From the NCBI RefSeq assembly GCF_001632845.1, contig NZ_CP011994.1, positions 744,001-808,000 on the forward strand: a DNA stretch of 64,000 nt, written 5' to 3'. The stretch's first letter is position 1. The number at the start of each line of letters is the position of its first letter. Of this stretch, positions 9,833 through 19,309 are shown piece by piece. The position numbers were made by a program, and so were the translations under genes. The notes beneath the pieces are model-generated. The model worked only from the letters and a program-made list of their open reading frames with translations. It had not been told where the DNA came from and did not search any database. This DNA comes from Ectothiorhodospira sp. BSL-9. Lineage in GTDB: Bacteria > Pseudomonadota > Gammaproteobacteria > Ectothiorhodospirales > Ectothiorhodospiraceae.

Positions 9833-11086
9833 TTACTTACGACCGGCAGTGAACTCCGGGTAGGCCTCGAGGCCGCATTCGGCGATGTCCACGCCCCGCA
9901 TTTCATCCTCTTCGCTCACCCGAATACCGATGGTGTACTTGAGGATCAGCCAGAACAGCAGGCTGGCGGTGAAGACGAAGGCGAAGATGGAGAGCACACC
10001 CACCAACTGGGCCACGAAGGTGGCGTCCGGGTTGGAGAGCAGCACCGCGAACACACCCCAGATGCCAGCCGTACCATGGGCGGAGATGGCGCCTGCCGGG
10101 TCGTCGATCCGCACCTTGTCCAGCAGGACGATGGAGAAGACCACCAGCACACCACCGATGAAGCCGATCAGCACCGCCAGTGCCGGATGGGGCATGAGCG
10201 GTTCCGCGGTGATGGCCACCAGGCCTGCCAGGGCGCCGTTGAGACCCATGGTGAGGTCGGTCTTGCCGAACAGCAGACGGGAGGCGATGAGCGCGGCCAC
10301 CACACCACCGGCGGCAGAGAGGTTGGTGTTGGTGAAGACACGGGCCACGGCGTTGGCGGACTCAACATCCGACACCTTGAGCTCGGAACCACCGTTGAAG
10401 CCAAACCAGCCCATCCAGAGGATGAAGATGCCCAGGGTGGCCAGCGGCATGTTGGCACCCGGCAGGGCGTTGACCTGACCCTTGGGACCGTACTTGCCCT
10501 TACGAGCGCCGAGCAGCAGCACGCCGGCCAGGGCAGCCACGGCACCGGTCATGTGGACGATGCCGGAACCGGCGTAGTCCAGGTAGCCCAGCTGATCCAG
10601 GAAGCCTTCACCCCAGCTCCAGAAACCCTGGATGGGATAGATGAAGCCGGTGAGGACCACGCAGAAGGCCAGGAAGGCCCACAGCTTCATGCGCTCGGCT
10701 ACGGCACCGGAGACGATGGACATGGCCGTGGCCACGAAGACCACCTGGAAGAAGAAGTCGGCCATGTTGGAGTAGTAGATATCCCCACCGCTGGCGATGA
10801 CCTCTTCAGCCGTGTTGTCCATGGTGCTGAGCACGGGCCAGAAGCTGGGAATCAGGGCGTTGATGCCGCCACCGTACATGATGTTGTAGCCGATGATCAT
10901 GTACATGATGCAGGCGATGGAATACAGCGCGATGTTCTTGGTAAGAATCTCCACGGTGCTCTTGGAGCGGACCAGGCCCGCCTCGAGCATCGTGAACCCT
11001 GCGGCCATCCACATGACCAGGGCACCGGACACGAGGAAATAGAATGTGTCTAGCGCATATGCGACTTCTATGACTTGGTTTTCCAC
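9833..11086 (-). CDS. amtB: Ammonium transporter AmtB
   Basis: Inner-membrane ammonium channel of the Amt/Mep/Rh family, 417 residues with about eleven hydrophobic segments. The two pore histidines appear in their usual settings, GSGIVHMTGAVAAL and GAISAHGTAGIWGV. The N-terminal segment FTMLEAGLVRSKS is also typical. It lies 36 bases downstream of glnK, whose PII product normally blocks the channel under nitrogen sufficiency. It is the last gene of the operon and is followed by a strong terminator. Confidence 0.96.
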   Translation of the reverse strand: MENQVIEVAYALDTFYFLVSGALVMWMAAGFTMLEAGLVRSKSTVEILTKNIALYSIACIMYMIIGYNIMYGGGINALIPSFWPVLSTMDNTAEEVIASGGDIYYSNMADFFFQVVFVATAMSIVSGAVAERMKLWAFLAFCVVLTGFIYPIQGFWSWGEGFLDQLGYLDYAGSGIVHMTGAVAALAGVLLLGARKGKYGPKGQVNALPGANMPLATLGIFILWMGWFGFNGGSELKVSDVESANAVARVFTNTNLSAAGGVVAALIASRLLFGKTDLTMGLNGALAGLVAITAEPLMPHPALAVLIGFIGGVLVVFSIVLLDKVRIDDPAGAISAHGTAGIWGVFAVLLSNPDATFVAQLVGVLSIFAFVFTASLLFWLILKYTIGIRVSEEDEMRGVDIAECGLEAYPEFTAGRK

Positions 11087-11122
11087 AATGAATCCCCCGC
11101 CAAGTGAGTGTTTGTTCGTGAT

Positions 11123-12306
<1,184 letters not shown>

Positions 12307-12372
12307 GGATGTTTCCTCTCGCAGGTTCGTTGTTCACATCTGTGGTGTAAAAGTCACTGCCGGGAGGGTTTT

Positions 12373-12388
12373 AGCATTTGGCGTGCCA
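12373..12388 (-). promoter_or_regulatory. Sigma-54 (RpoN) promoter of the porin-glnK-amtB operon
   Basis: Read on the - strand the sequence is TGGCACGCCAAATGCT. It has the invariant GG and GC separated by exactly 10 bases and a near-perfect -24 element, TGGCACG. Transcription would begin near 12362, giving a leader of about 55 bases before the porin start. A possible NtrC site lies about 100 bases upstream. Confidence 0.82.
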
Positions 12389-12482
12389 GGTTGGTTTTTC
12401 TCTGTTTTTCAGGGCCTTGTGGATTGGTTCACGATTCTGGCCGTGGAGGGCGCCCTGTTTTGGGTGAGCGAGGGGGGATTCT

Positions 12483-12499
12483 TGCACCATTGTGGGGCA
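12483..12499. promoter_or_regulatory. Putative NtrC enhancer site
   Basis: TGCACCATTGTGGGGCA is a near-palindrome matching the NtrC consensus TGCACC-N5-GGTGCA with one mismatch. It sits about 100 bases upstream of the sigma-54 promoter, the usual range for enhancer binding. No second equally good site was seen, though 12448-12465 is a weak candidate. Confidence 0.6.
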
Positions 12500-12609
12500 G
12501 ACTTGAAAAGGGACTTCGGGGATGGGGGGCGGCGGGCGGGGTGCCTGCCCTTCGGCCCACTTAAGGCGTAAAATGGGCACGACATACGAACACGGCACGG
12601 AGGTGCACC

Positions 12610-12897
12610 ATGATCGACAACAAGAGCCTGGATGAAATGGTCCGCAAATTGAGCGGGATGATGCCCGAGTCCGTGCAGCATGTTCAGGCGGACATTGAGA
12701 AGAACCTCAAGGCCGGCCTGTCCGGTGCCTTCCATCGCATGGATCTGGTCACCCGTGAGGAGTTCGAGGTACAAGCCGCCATGCTGGAGCGCACCCGCGA
12801 ACGCCTCTCAGCCATGGAGGTACGGGTGAAGGCGCTGGAGAAGGAGTTTTTGGCACCCCGGGCACAGGGGGATGAGAACCCGGCGGGGGATTTGTAA
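12610..12897 (+). CDS. ubiK: UbiK (YqiC/BMFP-type) ubiquinone biosynthesis accessory factor
   Basis: A 95-residue protein reading MIDNKSLDEMVRKLSGMMPES, then a helical region (TREEFEVQAAMLERTRERLS) and a C-terminal coiled coil. This matches the YqiC/UbiK family, small trimeric proteins that assist the UbiJ-containing complex in ubiquinone synthesis under oxygen. A good ribosome-binding site (GGAGG) lies just before the ATG. It is divergent from the porin operon, and this glnK/amtB-ubiK neighbourhood recurs in gammaproteobacteria. Confidence 0.88.
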   Translation: MIDNKSLDEMVRKLSGMMPESVQHVQADIEKNLKAGLSGAFHRMDLVTREEFEVQAAMLERTRERLSAMEVRVKALEKEFLAPRAQGDENPAGDL

Positions 12898-12915
12898 CAC
12901 ACAACCACCCAAGCA

Positions 12916-12944
12916 GAACCGGGCGGGGGTCCCCTGCCCGGTTC
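12916..12944. terminator. Strong hairpin between convergent ubiK and CBS genes
   Basis: A 9-bp outer stem GAACCGGGC/GCCCGGTTC encloses further G/C pairs, directly after the ubiK stop and before the convergent CBS gene. There is no T run on either side, so it may terminate weakly in both directions or simply separate the transcripts. Confidence 0.45.
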
Positions 12945-12961
12945 GGCAACCCGCCACAAAC

Positions 12962-13555
12962 CTACCGATTCAACAACTTCTCGATCTGCGCAAAACTTTG
13001 CACCGGCCCCTCCGAGGTGATCTCCACCCCCAACTGCCGGCCGATCTGCGTCAGTGAGAACAACCCTCGCAACAACTCGCGGCGCCGCTCGTCATACTCC
13101 ACCACCAGGGCGTGCTGACGCCCCGCATCGCGCAGGGTGACCACCACATCCCCCACCCGGGCCGTGACCACATCGTAATGGTCCATCACGCTCAACTCGC
13201 CCCGGGGCGTCATCACATGCTGCACCAGCAGGGCGTTGTGGGAGATGCGCTCGTCCGAGACGGCCTTGACCGGCTTTTCCCCCATGATGTCCCGGGCGGT
13301 GACCACACCCCGCACACCGTCCTCGGGGTCCACCACAATCAACAACCGCACCCCGGCATGAATCATCTTCTGCAGGGCCGCGTCCATGGGCATCTCCGGT
13401 GGCGCGGTCACGGCTTCCACACGGCGGAAATCGGTCATCACGTCCCCGGCCGGATCCTCCATGGTCACCCGCGAGGGCAGACCCTGGCCAAACCGATGGA
13501 CGGTGACATGTTCAGACAGCGTGTGGGACGGAATCAGTGCATAGCGTGCAGCCAT
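12962..13555 (-). CDS. CBS-domain protein
   Basis: A 197-residue cytoplasmic protein with two CBS modules: roughly residues 38-95 (MTDFRRVEAVTAPPEMPMDA and LLIVVDPEDGVRGVVTARDI) and 110-185 (VQHVMTPRGELSVM, then ALVVEYDERRRELLRGLFSL). CBS pairs bind adenosyl ligands and regulate partners; no fused effector domain is present, so the target is unknown. The ATG at 13555 has an AAGGAG six bases upstream and is preferred over an upstream start at 13597. It ends facing ubiK. Confidence 0.82.
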   Translation of the reverse strand: MAARYALIPSHTLSEHVTVHRFGQGLPSRVTMEDPAGDVMTDFRRVEAVTAPPEMPMDAALQKMIHAGVRLLIVVDPEDGVRGVVTARDIMGEKPVKAVSDERISHNALLVQHVMTPRGELSVMDHYDVVTARVGDVVVTLRDAGRQHALVVEYDERRRELLRGLFSLTQIGRQLGVEITSEGPVQSFAQIEKLLNR

Positions 13556-13698
13556 GGCGGTCTCCTTTGGTATCGGGCTTTTGTTTATTCTCTCCACGCC
13601 CCGTTGGGGTGTGGGGTGCCTCGATGGTCAGGTTACGCCTGCCGGTGGCAGTTGTCGATTACCGGGCGGGGTGGTGGGTTTTTGGGATCGGGGTGCCT

Positions 13699-13791
13699 GT
13701 GGGAGCCGCCCCTGGCGGCGAAGGGCGGCGGGCAGTGAGGTCTGTTCGGGCAATGTGCCCGCCGCTATTCGCGGCCGAAGGCCGCTCCCAC
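13699..13791. repeat. REP-like inverted pair (BIME-like)
   Basis: GTGGGAGCCGCCCCTGGCGG begins at 13699. Its inverted counterpart, at 13768-13791, contains CGGCCGAAGGCCGCTCCCAC. Each half also contains its own palindrome. It fills the spacer between the CBS gene and the trpC stop. This is the same general REP type as 9648-9739. Confidence 0.7.
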
Positions 13792-13802
13792 GGTGCCCGG
13801 GG

Positions 13803-14612
13803 TCAGGTCCGGGCGAAGCCCATCACAGTAGCCAGCTCATGCCCCGGGTCCGGCACCTTCATGAAGGCCTCGCCGATCAGGAAGGCATGCACGCCCGCTG
13901 AACGCATCCGCTCCACGTCCGCACGGGTGTGAATGCCACTCTCGGTGACCAGCAGGCGGTCCGCAGGCACGCGCTCCACCAGGTCCAGGGTGGTTTCCAG
14001 ACGGGTTTCGAAGGTTCTGAGGCTGCGATTGTTGATGCCGATCAGAGTGGCATCCAGGGTGAGGGCCCGTTCCAGTTCCTCGGCGTCGTGCACCTCCACC
14101 AGGGCATTCATGCCCAACTCGTGGATGAGCAGCAACAGGTCCTTGAGGTTCACATCCCCCAGGGCCGAGACGATCAGCAGCACGCAATCGGCGCCCATCA
14201 CCCGGGCCTCGTAGACCTGATAGGGGTCGATGATGAAGTCCTTGCGCAGCACGGGGAGAGCGCAGGCAGCGCGGGCCTCCTGCAGGTAGGCCTCATGACC
14301 CTGGAAGAAATCATGATCGGTCAGCACCGACAGGCACGCCGCCCCGCCCTGCTCATAACTTCGGGCAATGGCCGCTGGGTCGAAATCCTCCCGCAACACC
14401 CCCTTGCTGGGGCTGGCCTTCTTCACCTCGGCAATCACCGCCGGATCACCCGCCTGAATGCGATCCCGGAGGGCCTGCAGGAAGGGACGCACGGCCGGGG
14501 CCGCGTCGGTGAAGCGGATCAGGTCGTCCAGTGGGGTGTGTCGGCGGCGTTCAGCCACTTCCTCGCGCTTGCGGGCGAGGATCTTCTTCAGGATATCCGG
14601 TGCGTCGCTCAC
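13803..14612 (-). CDS. trpC: Indole-3-glycerol phosphate synthase
   Basis: Fourth step of tryptophan synthesis: cyclises CdRP to indole-3-glycerol phosphate. The 269-residue monofunctional protein shows the TIM-barrel signatures [44 protein letters not shown] and [12 protein letters not shown]. Its ATG overlaps the trpD stop by four bases. It is the last gene of the trpGDC block and is followed by a REP-like repeat. Confidence 0.96.
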   Translation of the reverse strand: MSDAPDILKKILARKREEVAERRRHTPLDDLIRFTDAAPAVRPFLQALRDRIQAGDPAVIAEVKKASPSKGVLREDFDPAAIARSYEQGGAACLSVLTDHDFFQGHEAYLQEARAACALPVLRKDFIIDPYQVYEARVMGADCVLLIVSALGDVNLKDLLLLIHELGMNALVEVHDAEELERALTLDATLIGINNRSLRTFETRLETTLDLVERVPADRLLVTESGIHTRADVERMRSAGVHAFLIGEAFMKVPDPGHELATVMGFART

Positions 14613-15628
14613 TGGATGGCCCCCGACAGCGATATCAGTTCGTCCATCTTGGCAGCCGCGCCACCATTGTCGATGACCTCGGCAGCCCGCTGGATACCCG
14701 CGTCCAGCGTTTCGGCCAGGCCAGCCACGTAGATGGCGGCACCGGCGTTGAGCAGGGTGATGTCCCTTGCCGGCCCGGGGCGACCCTCGAACACGCCCCG
14801 GATCAACGCCAGACTCTCCTCGGCGCTATCCACCCGCACGGCATCCAGGGGTGTACGTTCCATACCGAACGCCTCGGGAGCGATGATGCGGGTGGTGATT
14901 TCGCCATCGCGCAGTTCCGCCACCCGGGTGGGCGCGCCGATGCTGATCTCGTCCAGGCCGTCCTCGGCATGCACCACCATCACGTGGCGGCTGCCCAGCA
15001 ACTTGAGCACCTGGGCCAGGGGTTCCAGCCAGTGGGTGCTGAACACGCCCAGCACCTGATTGGGGGCGCCGGCCGGGTTGGTGAGCGGGCCGAGCACATT
15101 GAACAGGGTGCGTACACCCATCTCGCGCCGGGGGCCCACGGCGTGCTTCATGGCGCCATGGTGCCGGGGGGCGAACAGGAAGCCCACGCCCACCTGGTTG
15201 ATGCAGCGGGCCACCTGATCCGGGTCCAGGTCCAGGTTCACGCCGGCGCTCTCCAGCACATCGGCGCTGCCGGAACGGCTGGATACGGAGCGGTTGCCAT
15301 GCTTGGCCACCCGACCTCCGGCAGCGGCCACCACGAAGGCGGCGGCGGTGGAGATATTGAAGGTGCCGGAGGCATCGCCCCCCGTGCCGCAGGTGTCCAC
15401 CAGGTGTTTTGCGTCCACGTCCACCCGTGTGGCCAGTTCACGCATGACGGAAGCGGCGGCGGCGACTTCGTCCACCGTCTCGCCCTTCATGCGCAGCCCC
15501 ACCAGGAACCCGCCGATCTGCGCTGGCGTGGCCTCGCCGGTCATGATCTGGCGCATGACGGTGATCATTTCCTGCCCGGAGAGATCCCGGTGTTCGGTTA
15601 CGGCCCGGATGGCCTCCTGCATGTTCAT
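14609..15628 (-). CDS. trpD: Anthranilate phosphoribosyltransferase
   Basis: Second committed step of tryptophan synthesis: joins anthranilate to PRPP. The 339-residue protein carries [20 protein letters not shown] and [19 protein letters not shown], the phosphate- and anthranilate-binding signatures, then [20 protein letters not shown]. It overlaps trpG by four bases at its start and trpC by four at its end, so the block is tightly coupled. Confidence 0.97.
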   Translation of the reverse strand: MNMQEAIRAVTEHRDLSGQEMITVMRQIMTGEATPAQIGGFLVGLRMKGETVDEVAAAASVMRELATRVDVDAKHLVDTCGTGGDASGTFNISTAAAFVVAAAGGRVAKHGNRSVSSRSGSADVLESAGVNLDLDPDQVARCINQVGVGFLFAPRHHGAMKHAVGPRREMGVRTLFNVLGPLTNPAGAPNQVLGVFSTHWLEPLAQVLKLLGSRHVMVVHAEDGLDEISIGAPTRVAELRDGEITTRIIAPEAFGMERTPLDAVRVDSAEESLALIRGVFEGRPGPARDITLLNAGAAIYVAGLAETLDAGIQRAAEVIDNGGAAAKMDELISLSGAIQ

Positions 15629-16278
15629 GGTGTCGCCCGCCCCCTGTCGTGGTGTCTGGCGGGATTTTCACGGCCCCCGGGCGACCGGTCAACCACCAAA
15701 GGCGTGCGCAGGAAGTTCTGCAGCAGTTCGTGGCCCTGGCGGGTGAGGATGGATTCCGGATGAAATTGCACACCTTCAACGGCCAGTTCCCGGTGGCGCA
15801 CCCCCATGATCTCGTCCAGTTGACCGTCCGGCGTTTCGGTCCAGGCGGTCACTTCCAGGCAGTCGGGCAGGCGTGTCTTGTCGATCACCAGGGAGTGATA
15901 GCGGGTGGCTTCCAGGGGGTTCTCCAACCCATGAAACACGCCCATGTCCTTGTGATGCACCATGGAGGTCTTGCCATGCATGATCTCCCGGGCATGGATG
16001 ATGTGCCCGCCAAAGGCCTGTCCGATGCTCTGGTGCCCCAGACACACCCCCAGCAGCGGCACCCGGCCGGCGAATCGGCGGATCACCTGCAGGGAGATGC
16101 CGGCCTGATCGGGGGTGCAGGGGCCCGGTGAGATGACGATGCGTTCCGGGGCCATGGCCTCGATCTCGTCCACGGTGATGGCATCATTGCGATGCACCTC
16201 CACCTCGGCACCCAGTTCACCCAGGTACTGCACCAGGTTGTAGGTGAAGGAGTCGTAGTTATCAATCATCAACAGCAT
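15625..16278 (-). CDS. trpG: Anthranilate/aminodeoxychorismate synthase glutamine amidotransferase subunit
   Basis: Class I glutamine amidotransferase that supplies ammonia to TrpE (and possibly PabB). The 217-residue protein has [20 protein letters not shown], the ISPGPCTP segment, the nucleophile motif [15 protein letters not shown] and the His-Glu pair in VQFHPESI. Its position before trpD and trpC supports TrpG, although trpE is about 8 kb away. A shared TrpG/PabA role is possible. Confidence 0.94.
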   Translation of the reverse strand: MLLMIDNYDSFTYNLVQYLGELGAEVEVHRNDAITVDEIEAMAPERIVISPGPCTPDQAGISLQVIRRFAGRVPLLGVCLGHQSIGQAFGGHIIHAREIMHGKTSMVHHKDMGVFHGLENPLEATRYHSLVIDKTRLPDCLEVTAWTETPDGQLDEIMGVRHRELAVEGVQFHPESILTRQGHELLQNFLRTPLVVDRSPGGRENPARHHDRGRATP

Positions 16279-16347
16279 GGTCTGGACGGGCTCCCGCAGC
16301 GGTCTGTTCGTGTGGTTAAAGGAGCATCGTGGATGCCCGGTTCCAGG

Positions 16348-17424
16348 TCAAGCCGGTCGGTGTCCACCAACGATCCGGTGGATCAGGGCCATCTTTTCCA
16401 TGGCCTTCAGGGACAGGATAAACGGATAGGCGGGGCTGTGGCCCATGCTGCGGTTGAGGCTGTTGAGGGCATAGGTGAGCGGTAGCCAGTGATCCATCAA
16501 GGGGGCGAATTCACCTTGTTCGTAGGGGTCGAAATCTGGCGCGGCGCGCAGTTGGCAGCCCTGGTCAATGCGCGGCCCCACCTCCAGCCCCCATTCATGG
16601 GCCGTCTCCAGGGTGTCCACGATGTGCAGATAGTGGGCCCAGGTCTCCGCCCAGTCTTCCCAGGGGTGACTGCTGGCATAGCTGGTGATGAAGTGTTGAC
16701 CCCAGTCTGACGGCGGCCCCTGCCGGTAATGCCGCTGCAGGGCCTGGGCATAATTCTCCCGCTCATCCCCGAACAGCGACCGGAAGGTCTCCAGCCAGGG
16801 TGAGTCCCTGATGAGCCGCTCCCAGTAGTAATGGCCGGACTCGTGCCGGAAATGCCCGAGGATGGTGCGATAGGGCTCGGCCATCTGTTCGCGCAGACGC
16901 TCGCGGGTGGCGGGGTCGGCCTCGGCGATGTTGATGGTGATCAGGCCCCGGGCGTGCCCGGTCATGACACGTTCGGTTTCGTAGAACTGGGGTTCCACAT
17001 CGGCCATGAAGGCAAAGGCCAGCCCCAGGGCGTCGCGGGTACGGGGCACAACGGGCAGTTTCAGGCGCAACAGGCTGTAGACCAGCCGACGCTTCTCCGT
17101 CTCCAGGCGATACCACAACTTTTTGTTGCCCGGCACGCTCAGATCCGGAATCACCTGGTTGAGACGGCAGGCGGCGCAGAACCGCTCATCCTCTTCGGCG
17201 GGCACCATCCAGTTGCACACCGCATCGCGGGCGTAGTGGTTGCACATGCGATAGCGCCTCTGGGATACCGCGCCCACCGGTCGCCACAATCCGCCCTCTT
17301 CCGGGCTCAGGGCCGCCACTTCCAGGGTATCGGGCAGGAATCCCAGGGTGTGGCCACAGCGGGTGCAACTGGTGTTTTCAAAATAGACCAATTGGCCGCA
17401 AGAGCCGCAGTTAAACAGTCTCAT
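16348..17424 (-). CDS. Putative zinc-binding metallopeptidase (Peptidase_Mx type)
   Basis: A 358-residue cytoplasmic-looking protein. An N-terminal zinc ribbon has cysteine pairs at C6/C9 and C20/C23. A second cysteine cluster lies at about 61-86 (CNHYARDAVC, then CAAC). A zincin-type HESGH motif occupies residues 194-198, in GHFRHESGHYYWERLI. The downstream WEDWAETWAHYLHI could supply the third ligand. This combination is that of uncharacterised zinc-ribbon plus metallopeptidase proteins; substrate unknown. It lies between the trehalose block and trpG on the same strand, 61 bases after the GH15 gene. Confidence 0.75.
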   Translation of the reverse strand: MRLFNCGSCGQLVYFENTSCTRCGHTLGFLPDTLEVAALSPEEGGLWRPVGAVSQRRYRMCNHYARDAVCNWMVPAEEDERFCAACRLNQVIPDLSVPGNKKLWYRLETEKRRLVYSLLRLKLPVVPRTRDALGLAFAFMADVEPQFYETERVMTGHARGLITINIAEADPATRERLREQMAEPYRTILGHFRHESGHYYWERLIRDSPWLETFRSLFGDERENYAQALQRHYRQGPPSDWGQHFITSYASSHPWEDWAETWAHYLHIVDTLETAHEWGLEVGPRIDQGCQLRAAPDFDPYEQGEFAPLMDHWLPLTYALNSLNRSMGHSPAYPFILSLKAMEKMALIHRIVGGHRPA

Positions 17425-17485
17425 GGAATTATCAGTGACCTTCTGATGGGCTCTTGATCATTGAGCATAGCGGATAGCATACGCC

Positions 17486-19309
17486 CTATGGAGCGGAGCG
17501 ACCGAATCCTGCCCGGGTCAGGTTGATGGCGCTGGAAATCACTCCCACGTGACTGAAGGCCTGGGGGAAGTTGCCCAGGAAGGCACCGCTGGCGGGGTCG
17601 ATCTGCTCCGGGAGCAACCCCAGGGGATTGGCGCGGTCGCAGAGGGAGTCGAACAGTTCCATGGCCTCGTCGTGGCGCCCCTGCCCCACGAGGTTGTCCA
17701 CCAGCCAGAAACTGCACAGCAGGAAGGCCCCCTCGTGACCGGTGAGGCCATCGGGGGATTCCTCCGGCAAGTAGCGATAGAGCAGCCCATGACCGGCGCC
17801 CAGATGTTTCGCGATGGCCGCCGTCGTGGCCACCATCTTCGGGTGGTCCGCCGGGATCACACCCCGCAGGGGCAGGGCCAGCAGGCTGGCATCAAGACCG
17901 CCTCCCCCCAGGTGCTCGGTGAGGGATTCCAGTTGAGGGTCCCAGGCGCTTTCCAGGATGGCCTCGCGGATGATCCGGGCCTCGGCGCGCCAGTGCTGCA
18001 CATCCCCGGGCATGTGATGGGCCTCGGCCAGGCGGGCGCCACGTTCCAGAGCAACGGCACACAGGGCGGCCGAATAGGTGAAGGGGCGGCCCGCAGTGCG
18101 CACCTCCCAGATGCCGTGATCCGGGTTGCGCCATTCCCGCGCGGCGGCCTCCACCAGGCGTTGCAGCTGTTCCCAGAGCCTGGTGTCCAGCGGTCCGCCC
18201 CACTGCACCCAGCGGTAGGCGCAATCCAGGATCTCGCCGAACACGTCATGCTGGCGCTGTTCCGCCGCGCCATTGCCCCAACGCACGGGTCGGGCGCCGC
18301 GATAGCCGCTCAGGTCCGGGTCTTCCCGTTCCGGGGGCGGCACATGGCCATCCACGTCATACAGCACCCGGGGCCAGCCGGCCCGGTCCACCGCGTCCAG
18401 CACCCAGCCGATGAAGCCTTCCGCCTCATGCTGCAGGCCGATGCGACCCATGGCGTAGACCGAGAAGGCAGCATCGCGGATCCACGCATAACGGTAGTCC
18501 CAGTTACGCGGCCCGCCCAGGGCCTCGGGCAGGGATGAGGTGGGGGCGGCGATCATGGCACCCGTGGCGGTATAGTCCATGAGCTTGAGGGTGATGGCGG
18601 AGCGCCGCACCATCGCCTCCCGTGGACCCTGGTAATCGAAATGGGTCATCCACCGACGCCAGACCTCCATGGTGGCTTCCAGGGTTTCCTCGGGGCGATG
18701 CAGGTGGTATCGGTGGGCATGGGCCCCCCAGGCAAGCACCAGGTGATGGGTGTCCCCTGCGCGCAGGTCGAAGCGCTGATCCAGCCCCTCCAGGGCCAGG
18801 CTTGAGGCAACGTGCAGTTCCAGGTCGGGGTGACGTGCGGGCCGCAGGGTCAGGCCGCCCCCATGGGGATCGCAGCGGGCCCCGCCCCGGGGGTGAATCC
18901 GCACACGCAGGCGCACCCTCCCACTGACCACCCGGATGTGACGCAGCAACTCACTGCGCCCCGCCGGGGCATCTTCCGACAGATCGGCCCTGGCCCGCAG
19001 GGTAAGCGCGTCGGTCACCTCCACGGTACCGTCGGGACCGCTCATGCGGGTGACCAGCACGCCGGTATCGGGCTCATAGTAGTGGCAGGCGCTGAGCAAG
19101 GGCTCGGGGGCCACGCTGAAGTCGCCCCCCTGTTCGTGGTCCAGCAGGCCGCAGAACAGGGGATCACTGTCGAAACGTGGCACACACAACCAGGAGATGG
19201 CACCGTCCCGGCCCACCAGGGCGGCAGTGGTGCCATCGCCGATGAGGCCATGATCCTCGATGGGGAGGTAATGGCCGCGGCGGGTGATGGGTTTTTCCTG
19301 ATGGGTCAT
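17486..19309 (-). CDS. Glycoside hydrolase family 15 protein (glucoamylase/trehalase-like)
   Basis: A 607-residue protein beginning MTHQEKPITRRGHYLPIEDH and continuing GLIGDGTTAALVGRDGAISW, the standard opening of bacterial GH15 proteins. RNWDYRYAWIRDAAFSVYA is the core substrate-binding motif, and DHGIWEVR probably carries a catalytic glutamate. The ATG at 19309 overlaps the treZ stop by four bases (ATGA), so it is coupled to treZ. Family members act on alpha-glucans or trehalose; the trehalose context suggests a glucan-trimming or trehalase role, which motifs do not settle. No signal peptide is seen. Confidence 0.85.
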   Translation of the reverse strand: MTHQEKPITRRGHYLPIEDHGLIGDGTTAALVGRDGAISWLCVPRFDSDPLFCGLLDHEQGGDFSVAPEPLLSACHYYEPDTGVLVTRMSGPDGTVEVTDALTLRARADLSEDAPAGRSELLRHIRVVSGRVRLRVRIHPRGGARCDPHGGGLTLRPARHPDLELHVASSLALEGLDQRFDLRAGDTHHLVLAWGAHAHRYHLHRPEETLEATMEVWRRWMTHFDYQGPREAMVRRSAITLKLMDYTATGAMIAAPTSSLPEALGGPRNWDYRYAWIRDAAFSVYAMGRIGLQHEAEGFIGWVLDAVDRAGWPRVLYDVDGHVPPPEREDPDLSGYRGARPVRWGNGAAEQRQHDVFGEILDCAYRWVQWGGPLDTRLWEQLQRLVEAAAREWRNPDHGIWEVRTAGRPFTYSAALCAVALERGARLAEAHHMPGDVQHWRAEARIIREAILESAWDPQLESLTEHLGGGGLDASLLALPLRGVIPADHPKMVATTAAIAKHLGAGHGLLYRYLPEESPDGLTGHEGAFLLCSFWLVDNLVGQGRHDEAMELFDSLCDRANPLGLLPEQIDPASGAFLGNFPQAFSHVGVISSAINLTRAGFGRSAP

